DNA of 64,000 nt from Flavobacteriales bacterium (GTDB lineage: Bacteria; Bacteroidota; Bacteroidia; Flavobacteriales_D; Crocinitomicaceae). This document shows, piece by piece, positions 45,456-53,403 of the stretch; positions within the stretch are counted from its first letter, which is position 1, and every line of letters begins with the position of its first letter. The notes below the pieces were generated by a model that was not told where the DNA came from, ran no database searches, and saw nothing but the letters and a program-made list of their open reading frames with translations. Where the stretch lies: the NCBI GenBank assembly GCA_947470515.1, contig CANITF010000014.1:1-64000 (forward strand), given 5' to 3'. Position numbers and translations under genes: made by a program.

Positions 45456-46613
45456 ATGAAGGATCTATCTATTTATTTCACACAAGCACATTTTCAAAAC
45501 GATTGCACAGATCAAAAAATTGGACAATCAATCATTAGTTATACCAATGATTCATTTCCTGAAATTGAAAAAGGGGGTGTAGCTATCTTTTATGTTCCTG
45601 AATTCAGAGGCGAATCATCCAATCAATTTGAAAATAAAGCTGAATTTTTCAGATCTTTTTTCTATGATTTAAATCGAGGGATTAACTGGAAAATGCCAAT
45701 TTATGATTTAGGAGATGTTTTACCAGGGCAAGATATTAGAGACACTTATTTCGCAGTCAGTCAAATCATTGCCGAATTGGTTAAAAATAAAGTGATTCCT
45801 TTGATTATTGGTGGAAGTCAAGATTTAACCATTGCGATGTATAAAGGGTATGAGCAATTAGAACAAATGGTAAATTTATGTTGTGTTGATCACCAATTAG
45901 ATTTAGGAAATCCAGAAAGTGAACCAACATCGGATGGTTTTTTAAGTCATCTTTTATTACAAAGACCTTGTTATTTGTTCAATCATGCTAATATTGGTTT
46001 ACAGGCACCTTTTGCTTCTAAATCAGAATTGGATTTATTTGAGAAATTGTATTTTGATTCGTGTCGACTGGGTGAATTCAATACTGATTTCAGAAAAGCA
46101 GAACCGCATCTGAGAAACTCAGATATATTAAGTGTTGACTTTAAAAGCATTCGCGCTTCAGAATTGAGACAAAGTGCATATTTATCTCCAAATGGATTTT
46201 ATGCTGACCAAATCTGTCAAATAGCCAAATACGCGGGTCTGAGCGATAAATTGACTTCTTTTGGCTTGTTTAATTATTATCCAGAAATAAATCAAAGTAG
46301 TGCATCCTCATTAGTAGCTCAAATTTTATGGTATTTTATTGATGGTGTTTCACAACGTAAAGGAGATTTTCCAGTAGGAAGCAAAAAAGATTATATGAAG
46401 TTTACTGTCCATTTGGATGATTTCAAGGATGAGGTTATTTTTTATAAAAGTGATAAATCCGACAGGTGGTGGATGGAAGTTCCATACCCAGCTCAAAAAG
46501 GATCTGCATACGATAGACACCACATTGTGCCGTGTGATAAAACTGATTACGATAGAGCCATGAAGAATGAAATGCCTGATTTGTGGTGGAAAACATATCA
46601 GAAATTATGCTAA
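45456..46613 (+). CDS. Arginase-fold (ureohydrolase superfamily) protein with lost metal ligands
   Basis: This 385-residue protein has the arginase/formiminoglutamase fold but probably is not a standard manganese hydrolase. The GGxH motif reads IIGGSQDLT (His to Gln). The DAHxD motif reads VDHQLD (His to Gln). The SxDxD motif reads SVDFKS (second Asp to Lys). The C-terminal third (about residues 295-385, from KKDYMKFTVHLDDF to NEMPDLWWKTYQKLC) is an addition. I recall relatives next to topA and gld genes in other Flavobacteriia, annotated as formimidoylglutamase. It lies directly before the PorP-like gene, 160 bases apart. A structural or regulatory role in the T9SS region is possible but unproven. 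Confidence 0.75.
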   Translation: MKDLSIYFTQAHFQNDCTDQKIGQSIISYTNDSFPEIEKGGVAIFYVPEFRGESSNQFENKAEFFRSFFYDLNRGINWKMPIYDLGDVLPGQDIRDTYFAVSQIIAELVKNKVIPLIIGGSQDLTIAMYKGYEQLEQMVNLCCVDHQLDLGNPESEPTSDGFLSHLLLQRPCYLFNHANIGLQAPFASKSELDLFEKLYFDSCRLGEFNTDFRKAEPHLRNSDILSVDFKSIRASELRQSAYLSPNGFYADQICQIAKYAGLSDKLTSFGLFNYYPEINQSSASSLVAQILWYFIDGVSQRKGDFPVGSKKDYMKFTVHLDDFKDEVIFYKSDKSDRWWMEVPYPAQKGSAYDRHHIVPCDKTDYDRAMKNEMPDLWWKTYQKLC

Positions 46614-46788
46614 TGTTATCAGTATGTTTAGATAATAACAAACGGTGTGATTATCGTAAAAAAAATATTTTCTTTGAGCCATATTAGAAAAATGTTTCAT
46701 TTGTAAAGAAAAATAATTATTTTAGTCGCCTAAATGGATATTTTCTAATTATTATATCCACTATAAACCCTAAGTGAAAAAGAATTTT

Positions 46789-47730
46789 ATGAAGAAAAAA
46801 TTAGTTCTCTTATCGTCATTATTTGTTGTCGTAGCAAGCAATTTGTTGGCTCAACAAGATAAATTAATAACACATTTTATTTATGATAAAATGAGTATTA
46901 ATCCCGGAGAAACAGGTTTGGACAAAGGAATATGTGCTACAACTATTTATAGAAATCAATGGGATAAGGTTAACGGAGCTCCTAATTCAGCGATTCTTAA
47001 TATTGAAGCTAATTTGAAACCTTATTTTAAAGCTGGTGGAATTGGTATTTCATTTTTTCATGATGCAATTGGCTTCTCTCGTCAAAATAATGTTCTATTA
47101 AATTATTCTTACCCATTACAACTTGGCAATGCTGGAACTTTAGGAATTGGCGTAGGTGTTGGAATTGTGAATTTTGGGATGTCTCCTGTATGGGTTCCAC
47201 CAACAACTGCAATTGATCCTACATTACCTGTTGGGTTTTCTGCTACAAACCTTGATATGAATTTTGGATTGTATTGGAAAGGTAACCAAGATTATTACGT
47301 AGGGTTGTCTTCAACTCATTTGAATGAGTCATTGTTAAAACAAACTGTTGGTGTAGTTTCTCAAACGTATCAGACAGCTAGACACTATTATATAATGGGA
47401 GGTAAGAAATTCAATAACATTGGTACTGATGGAGCTTTAGATGCTCAGGTTTTGATGAGAACTGATATGGTTAAATTTTCTTCTGACATTAATGTTAGAT
47501 ATATTTGGAAAAACATTGCTTATGGTGGTTTGACATATAGAACAGTTGATGCTGTTGGAGTTATGTTAGGTTGGATGCCAATTAATGGCATGACGATAGG
47601 TTATTCTTATGATGTTACAACTAATAAATTAGCAAGTGTTTCGAGAGGTTCTCATGAAATACTTTTTAAGTATTGTATGTACTTGCCACCAATCCCGATG
47701 ACGAAATCAAATCATCCAAGATGGTTGTAA
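46789..47730 (+). CDS. PorP/SprF family T9SS outer-membrane protein
   Basis: This 313-residue beta-barrel protein belongs to the PorP/SprF family, which works with the type IX secretion system in anchoring or exporting surface proteins. The signal peptide is KKKLVLLSSLFVVVASNLLAQQ. The mature start DKLITHFIYDKMSINPGETG is the family's YxxNP-type opening (YDKMSINPG), followed by alternating beta strands with GIGISFFHDAIGFSR. I choose the ATG at 46789, because the GTG at 46774 would add five residues before the signal. It lies 118 bases before gldK, in the arrangement common in this phylum. PorP versus SprF cannot be resolved. Confidence 0.88.
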   Translation: MKKKLVLLSSLFVVVASNLLAQQDKLITHFIYDKMSINPGETGLDKGICATTIYRNQWDKVNGAPNSAILNIEANLKPYFKAGGIGISFFHDAIGFSRQNNVLLNYSYPLQLGNAGTLGIGVGVGIVNFGMSPVWVPPTTAIDPTLPVGFSATNLDMNFGLYWKGNQDYYVGLSSTHLNESLLKQTVGVVSQTYQTARHYYIMGGKKFNNIGTDGALDAQVLMRTDMVKFSSDINVRYIWKNIAYGGLTYRTVDAVGVMLGWMPINGMTIGYSYDVTTNKLASVSRGSHEILFKYCMYLPPIPMTKSNHPRWL

Positions 47731-47848
47731 TTTTAAAAATTAATTTGAATATTTGTAACCATATTTAGGTAAGTTCCGTTATATCAAAAATTGTAGATCC
47801 TGTAGATTGTTAAATTCAATATCCGGAAGTAGATAAAAAAAAGGTAGA

Positions 47849-49393
47849 ATGAAAAAACTTTTGTTAATTGGTTTTGTAGGTTTAGTCTTAGCATCTTGTA
47901 GTACAAGAACTGGACATCTTACTGGAGCGTTGGGGAGACCAGTGTTCCACCCAGAAATCCCGTTGGGGATGGTGTATATTCCTGCTGGTTCATACCAAAT
48001 GGGTGAAAATGACATGGACGTTCCGTTCTTGCACCAAACACGTGCAAAGACCGTTTCTGTTCAAGCATTTTATATGGACCAAACAGAAATCTCAAACAAT
48101 GAGTACCGTCAATTCGTAGAATGGGTGCGTGATTCAATTGCTCGTGATAAACTGTATTATGGTTTGGAAGACGATGAGGAAGCTCAACGTTATATCAACT
48201 ACGAAGAAAGATATTTCGATGAAGGTGCTTTGGAATATGCTGATTATGATCCTTCTGACCGTGAATTAAGCAGATCAATTTTCAGTTTGAATTGGGATCG
48301 TCGTTTAGATTATTCTGATCCTGAAGTTGTGCCAATTCTTGCTGATATGTATTATCCTCAACCTGAAAGATATTACAAAAGAAGAGAAATTGACGTTCGT
48401 AAATTAATGTTCCGTTACTATTGGATCGATTACAGAGAGGCCGCAAAAAGAGGTCGTATCAATATCACTCCAAATGGTTATGATAAAGAAGGAAATAAAT
48501 TAGTTGATGAGCACCGTGAATTGCAAACTCCTCCACATCCATTTACTGAAGAACCTCAAGGTCAAGATAAAGACATGGGTTATTTCAATAAGAAAGGTCA
48601 GAATAATGCTATTCGTGGACATGAAAATCGTCAACGTTTTATAATCGATGAAATTATCAATGTTTATCCAGATACATTATGTTGGGTGAGAGATTTCACA
48701 TACTCTTTCCATGATCCAATGACAAATATGTATTTCTGGCATCCAGCTTATGACAATTATCCAATTGTTGGTGTAACGTGGGTTCAAGCAAAAGCTTTCT
48801 CTGTTTGGAGAACGCAATTATTGAATACATGGCTAGTAGCAATGGGTGATATGTTCGTGAACGATTTCCGTTTGCCAACTGAAGCTGAATGGGAAAGAGC
48901 TTCTCGTGGTGATTTGAATTTATCACAATATCCTTGGGGTGGACCTTATATTAGAAATGAAGCTGGTTGTTTCTTAGGAAACTTCAAGCCAATGAGAGGT
49001 AGATATTTTGAAGATGGAGGTTTCCATACGGTGAAAATTTTCTCTTACAACCCGAACGGATGGGGATTATATTGTATGGCTGGAAACGTTTCTGAGTGGT
49101 GTGAAACTGCTTACGACGAATCAATGTATGATTTCTCTCACGATTTAAATACAGATTACCGTTATGATGCAATGGACTGGGATCCACCTTCAATGAAACG
49201 TAAAGTTTTACGTGGTGGTTCATGGAAAGATGTAGGATATTATTTGATGAATGCTACTCGTACATTCGAGTATCAAGATACTGCCAAGTCATACGTGGGT
49301 TACCGCGATGTTATGACGCACCTGGGAAGAGGTGGAAGAGACTTCACTAGAGAAGGTGGCGAAGAAGTTCGAAGTGATATTCAATTAAAGTAA
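47849..49393 (+). CDS. gldK: Gliding motility / T9SS lipoprotein GldK (PorK)
   Basis: This 514-residue outer-membrane lipoprotein forms, with GldN, the periplasmic ring of the type IX secretion system. The lipobox is LVLASC (Cys at residue 16). The formylglycine-generating-enzyme-like domain begins at HPEIPLGMVYIPAGSYQMGEND and includes NNEYRQFVEWVRDS, RLPTEAEWERASRGDL and MAGNVSEWCETAYDE. GldK uses this fold structurally, not as an enzyme. Length and sequence fit GldK rather than GldJ. gldL, gldM and gldN follow with gaps of 74, 71 and 18 bases. Confidence 0.95.
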   Translation: MKKLLLIGFVGLVLASCSTRTGHLTGALGRPVFHPEIPLGMVYIPAGSYQMGENDMDVPFLHQTRAKTVSVQAFYMDQTEISNNEYRQFVEWVRDSIARDKLYYGLEDDEEAQRYINYEERYFDEGALEYADYDPSDRELSRSIFSLNWDRRLDYSDPEVVPILADMYYPQPERYYKRREIDVRKLMFRYYWIDYREAAKRGRINITPNGYDKEGNKLVDEHRELQTPPHPFTEEPQGQDKDMGYFNKKGQNNAIRGHENRQRFIIDEIINVYPDTLCWVRDFTYSFHDPMTNMYFWHPAYDNYPIVGVTWVQAKAFSVWRTQLLNTWLVAMGDMFVNDFRLPTEAEWERASRGDLNLSQYPWGGPYIRNEAGCFLGNFKPMRGRYFEDGGFHTVKIFSYNPNGWGLYCMAGNVSEWCETAYDESMYDFSHDLNTDYRYDAMDWDPPSMKRKVLRGGSWKDVGYYLMNATRTFEYQDTAKSYVGYRDVMTHLGRGGRDFTREGGEEVRSDIQLK

Positions 49394-49467
49394 TTGAATT
49401 AAACTAGAATACAACAAACAAACAAAAAAAGTAGTAATTTTTAAAAACCTAAAAAACAAGTAAAACT

Positions 49468-50280
49468 ATGAAACCAGGAAGTAAAGGATGGAAAAAATTT
49501 ATGGCGAAATTATACGGTTGGGGTGCAGCCGTAGTAATCGTTGGAGCGTTATTTAAAATTGAACACTTACCAGGGGCATCAATTATGCTTTCAGTCGGTT
49601 TAGGAGTAGAAGCGTTTATCTTCTTTATGTCGGCATTTGAGCCAATTCATGAAGATCCAAATTGGGAGTTAGTATACCCAGAATTAGCATTAGGTCATTC
49701 AGATGAGTTAGACCATAACCAATTACCAGCTGGTGGAAGAGGCGGGAAAGGTAACGGAATTACTGATCAGTTAGACAAAATGTTAGAAGAAGCAAAAATC
49801 GACAGCGCTCTACTTGAACGTTTGGGTGATGGTATGAAAGCGTTAGGCGATAATGCTAATCAATTGAAAGGTATTTCAACGGCAACTGCTGCAACTGATT
49901 CTTATGTTTCTAGCTTACAAGCAGCATCTGATAAAGTGTCTACTTTGTCTGAAGCATATGAGCGTGCATCTGTATCTATCTCAGGAATGACATCTTCTGC
50001 TAAAGAAGGCGAATCTTTTGGAGAGCAAATGCAAAAAGTTTCTAAAAACTTATCAGCGCTTAATAACGTATATGAACTGCAATTAAAAGGTTCATCTGCG
50101 CATTTAGAAGCTACAGAGAAATTCCAATCACAAGTTGTTGATATGATGTCAAATCTTGCTGCTTCTGTTGAAGATACAAGATTGTATAAAGAGAATATGT
50201 CTATGTTGTCTAAAAACTTGACTGATTTGAACAACGTGTATGGAAATATGTTAAAAGCTATGACAATAACGAGAGGTTAA
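49468..50280 (+). CDS. gldL: Gliding motility / T9SS motor protein GldL (PorL)
   Basis: This 270-residue inner-membrane protein is the stator-like part of the proton-driven GldLM motor. Two helices lie at the N-terminus (LYGWGAAVVIVGALFKIEHLPG and ASIMLSVGLGVEAFIFFMSAF). Glu48 in GLGVEAF probably corresponds to the conserved transmembrane glutamate (E49 in Flavobacterium johnsoniae GldL) needed for proton-powered rotation. The remainder is a long helical cytoplasmic domain rich in coiled-coil heptads (LQAASDKVSTLSEAYERAS). It is immediately before gldM. Confidence 0.95.
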   Translation: MKPGSKGWKKFMAKLYGWGAAVVIVGALFKIEHLPGASIMLSVGLGVEAFIFFMSAFEPIHEDPNWELVYPELALGHSDELDHNQLPAGGRGGKGNGITDQLDKMLEEAKIDSALLERLGDGMKALGDNANQLKGISTATAATDSYVSSLQAASDKVSTLSEAYERASVSISGMTSSAKEGESFGEQMQKVSKNLSALNNVYELQLKGSSAHLEATEKFQSQVVDMMSNLAASVEDTRLYKENMSMLSKNLTDLNNVYGNMLKAMTITRG

Positions 50281-50351
50281 TTTTTAATTAACCTGTTACT
50301 TTAATGTTATTGAACATTAATTTATTGATAACCAATAAAATTTAATTAATC

Positions 50352-52106
50352 ATGGCTGGAGGAAAAGAAACCCCAAGACAGAAGATGATCGGTATGATGT
50401 ACTTAGTACTGACCGCACTTCTGGCACTTAACGTATCAAAACAAATTCTTGACGCATTCGTTGCGATTGAGGAAAACACACAGAAATCGAATATTGTTCA
50501 CCACGACAGAGGGACTGGTGCAATGGCAGATTTGTCATCTGAATTAGCTGGAACAAGAGGAGCCGATCAAGCTGAAAAGCGAAGAAAAATCGCGTTCTAT
50601 TTGAAGCAAATGAAGGACATTGATAAAATGACAGCTGGTGTTGTCAAATTTATTGATGAAATAAAAGTTGATATAATGAAAGAATCAGGAGAGGATGTTT
50701 CTCAAGGTACAATGAATGATAAATTAAAAATCATTTGGGGTAAGTTTGATGCATCAAAACCTTGTCTTCCAATTCGTATGAACTTAGATGCTATTAATTC
50801 AAAAGACCAATACGATATTCCAATGCATCATTTAATTGGCTCCGATATCGTTGCTATTAAAGGTGAAGGAGTTGAATTATGGGATATGATTAATAAGTAT
50901 AGAAATGACTTAGTTAAAAAAGTAGGTACTTATAGCCCTCCTGGAGGAAAGGTGTTTAGCATTACTCCAAAGGGAATTAACACGTTTAAAGACAATAACG
51001 ATTTGACAGCACAAGTTACCAAAATGGTAAAAGGGTCGAAATGTAATTGGAATGACGACGGTGAAAAGTTAATTGAACTTTACATGTCTTTGACAAAAGC
51101 AGAAAGAGTAACTTCTGGAGATATTGAAGGAGTGCATTGGATGGGTAAGACCTTCGACCACGCTCCTTTAGTTGCTGCCTTAGCTTCTTTATCATCTTTA
51201 CAACAAGATGTATTAGCTGCTAGAGCCGTCGCAATGATGCATATCAAAGGTAAAGTTACCACTGGTGAATACAGCTTTAATAAAGTAATGGCATTAGCCT
51301 ATGCGCCTGCAGTTGCTAATAATGGAGATGATATAGAAGTTAAAGTCATGATGGCTGCTTTCGATTCTGATAACCAACCAGTTGTTACATACAATGGTGC
51401 GAATGTACCTGATGTAAAAGATGGGTTTGGTATCGTGAAAACAAAAGCAAATGGTAATGGTGAAATGATTCTGAAGGGAACTGTTGCTATAAAAAAGAAA
51501 AGTGGCGATACTAAAAGAGAGAATTGGGAAACGAAGGTTCTTATAATGAAGCCTCAAGGAACAGTATCTTTACCTGAATTGAATGTTTTGTATATTGGTT
51601 ATGACAACAAAGTTGATGCGGTTGCATCAGGTTATGACCAAACCGCATTGTCTTCAAGTGGTAATTTGAGATTGACTAAAAATGCTAAAGGTTGGATAGG
51701 TAAACCGTCAGGCGGTAAAACATGTACAATTAGTGTAAGTGGAAAAAGTTCTATCACGAACAAATCTGTGAACCTTGGTACATTTACGTTCCGTGTTAGC
51801 CGTCTTCCAGATCCTGAGTTGTATTGGGGAGGAACGAAAAGTGGTGAAAAAGCAAACAAAAGTGAAACAAAATTATTTGCTAAATATCCACCAGAAATTC
51901 CTTTAAATGCACAGTTTAGAATTGTAAGTTGGGAATGTGCAGTACCTGGAGCATTAGGGAAAGCACCAACAGGAACAGGTGGTGATATCAGTGCAGCTGG
52001 TAATTTAATTAGAGCTGCAAAGCCTGGTATGAATGTCAGTTTTATGTGTAATGTTGTAGGACCGGATGGTGTACAACGTAAAAAAGGTGGTGTTTTTAAA
52101 TTGTAA
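50352..52106 (+). CDS. gldM: Gliding motility / T9SS motor protein GldM (PorM)
   Basis: This 584-residue protein has one N-terminal inner-membrane helix and a long periplasmic rod, and it transmits motion from the motor to the GldKN ring. The start AGGKETPRQKMIGMMYLVLTALLALNVSKQILDAF is the family signature. Arg9 is in the place of the conserved residue that pairs with the GldL glutamate. The rest forms helical and Ig-like domains (for example VVTYNGANVPDVKDGFG). It is longer than the roughly 510 residues of F. johnsoniae GldM. It sits between gldL and gldN. Confidence 0.95.
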   Translation: MAGGKETPRQKMIGMMYLVLTALLALNVSKQILDAFVAIEENTQKSNIVHHDRGTGAMADLSSELAGTRGADQAEKRRKIAFYLKQMKDIDKMTAGVVKFIDEIKVDIMKESGEDVSQGTMNDKLKIIWGKFDASKPCLPIRMNLDAINSKDQYDIPMHHLIGSDIVAIKGEGVELWDMINKYRNDLVKKVGTYSPPGGKVFSITPKGINTFKDNNDLTAQVTKMVKGSKCNWNDDGEKLIELYMSLTKAERVTSGDIEGVHWMGKTFDHAPLVAALASLSSLQQDVLAARAVAMMHIKGKVTTGEYSFNKVMALAYAPAVANNGDDIEVKVMMAAFDSDNQPVVTYNGANVPDVKDGFGIVKTKANGNGEMILKGTVAIKKKSGDTKRENWETKVLIMKPQGTVSLPELNVLYIGYDNKVDAVASGYDQTALSSSGNLRLTKNAKGWIGKPSGGKTCTISVSGKSSITNKSVNLGTFTFRVSRLPDPELYWGGTKSGEKANKSETKLFAKYPPEIPLNAQFRIVSWECAVPGALGKAPTGTGGDISAAGNLIRAAKPGMNVSFMCNVVGPDGVQRKKGGVFKL

Positions 52107-52124
52107 GAATTTAAATAAAGGATT

Positions 52125-53156
52125 ATGAAAAGTCTAATTATTAGTGCCGGATTGGTGTTCTTTTCGTTGAACGTTATGGCTCAGTTGGAAGAAATCAACG
52201 GTGGCCCAGTGAACGTGCCGGCAGAAGGAATTGTAGATGGGGTTTATATCCAAGAGCATATCCCAACAAAACGCATGATTCCTTATGAATATGTGCGTGA
52301 AGCGGATGTAATTTGGAGCAGACGTGTATGGGAATATATAGATTTGCGTGAGAAAATTAACCTTCCGCTATATTATCCTTTAGATGAAATCACTTCGAGT
52401 GGAGAATGGGTTAGAAACGGATCTAGATGGAGTTTATGGACGGTACTGCGTTACCATGTCATGAATGGAAATCTCAGATTATTTTCACCTTATAATCCAT
52501 TATCATTTGGTTTTGGACTTGGAGGAAAAGATGGTGATCAGTTAAAATATCCAATTGATCCAAGTCAACCAGGTTTGAATTTTTATACTGATTCTCTTTA
52601 CAGAGAAGAGCTTTCTATTTATTTAGGGACTTTAGGAGCACAAAGCGATATTCCACTTACTGATGAAAATGGAGATCAAATTGTAATCACATTGCCTGAT
52701 GGAACTCAGTCTTTTACTTACTCTCCTAGAGATACTATTTGGTATACATCTCAAGATATTGTTCAATATCGTATTAAAGAAGATTGGTTCTTTGATAAAG
52801 AAAGGTCAGTTTTAGATGTTAGAATTATTGCTATTGCTCCGGTTGTTTATACTAGTGAGGAAGATCCAAATGGTAAAAAGACAATTTCTGGAATGCGTGA
52901 GTTATTTTGGTTGTATTTCCCACACTGTAGATTTGTATTGAATAACTACTTTGTTTACAATGATGCAAATGATGCGCAATGGATGAGTTTCGATGATTTA
53001 TTCTGGAAAAGAAGATTCAGTAGTATGATGTATAAAGAAAGTAATACATACGATCGTAACATTGAATCCTTTAGAACAGGAACAGATGCTCTGAGAGAAT
53101 CGGATAAAATTAAAGAAGAGATTAGAACTATTGAACACGATGTTTGGAGTTTCTAA
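52125..53156 (+). CDS. gldN: Gliding motility / T9SS periplasmic protein GldN (PorN)
   Basis: This 343-residue periplasmic protein forms the outer ring with GldK. The signal peptide is KSLIISAGLVFFSLNVMAQ. The mature part has IPYEYVREADVIWSRRVWEYIDLREKIN, the family hallmark, and the closing VRIIAIAPVVYTSE and MRELFWLYFPHCRFVL segments. It starts 18 bases after gldM and ends the locus, followed at once by a strong terminator. With the neighbours it completes the core T9SS/gliding gene set here. sprA, sprE, sprT and porV are not in this window. Confidence 0.95.
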   Translation: MKSLIISAGLVFFSLNVMAQLEEINGGPVNVPAEGIVDGVYIQEHIPTKRMIPYEYVREADVIWSRRVWEYIDLREKINLPLYYPLDEITSSGEWVRNGSRWSLWTVLRYHVMNGNLRLFSPYNPLSFGFGLGGKDGDQLKYPIDPSQPGLNFYTDSLYREELSIYLGTLGAQSDIPLTDENGDQIVITLPDGTQSFTYSPRDTIWYTSQDIVQYRIKEDWFFDKERSVLDVRIIAIAPVVYTSEEDPNGKKTISGMRELFWLYFPHCRFVLNNYFVYNDANDAQWMSFDDLFWKRRFSSMMYKESNTYDRNIESFRTGTDALRESDKIKEEIRTIEHDVWSF

Positions 53157-53165
53157 AATAATTGA

Positions 53166-53196
53166 AAGCCTCGATAATTTATCGAGGCTTTTTTTT
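53166..53196 (+). terminator. Rho-independent terminator after gldN
   Basis: Arms AAGCCTCGATA (53166-53176) and TATCGAGGCTT (53180-53190) pair perfectly with a 3-base loop and a T run to 53196. It closes the porP-gldKLMN transcript. Confidence 0.92.
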
Positions 53197-53280
53197 GAAC
53201 TGTAAGTTCTATTATTAATTAAAAATGTTGACTTATAATATTAACCAAAACAGTCAAGCGTATTTATGGAAGGACAAATC

Positions 53281-53329
53281 TAAACTATCAGTTCTAAACT
53301 ATCAGTTTTAAACTATGAGTTCTAAACTA
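53281..53329 (+). repeat. Heptanucleotide array, alternating TAAACTA/TCAGTTY (7 units)
   Basis: Units taaacta, tcagttc, taaacta, tcagttt, taaacta, tgagttc and taaacta form a 14-base repeat made of two heptamers. It lies between the gldN terminator and the ABC-F promoter, where no gene is present. Confidence 0.85.
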
Positions 53330-53390
53330 TATTTGAACATTCGTAATTAACAATCATGAGCGATTTTATAGGATAAATTCCTAACTCACC

Positions 53391-53398
53391 GTATCTTT
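53391..53398 (+). promoter_or_regulatory. -7 box TATCTTTG before the ABC-F gene
   Basis: TATCTTTG fits TAnnTTTG and ends five bases before the ATG at 53404, so the transcript is probably leaderless, as for the ABC exporter at 30269. Confidence 0.45.
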
Positions 53399-53403
53399 GA
53401 ATC

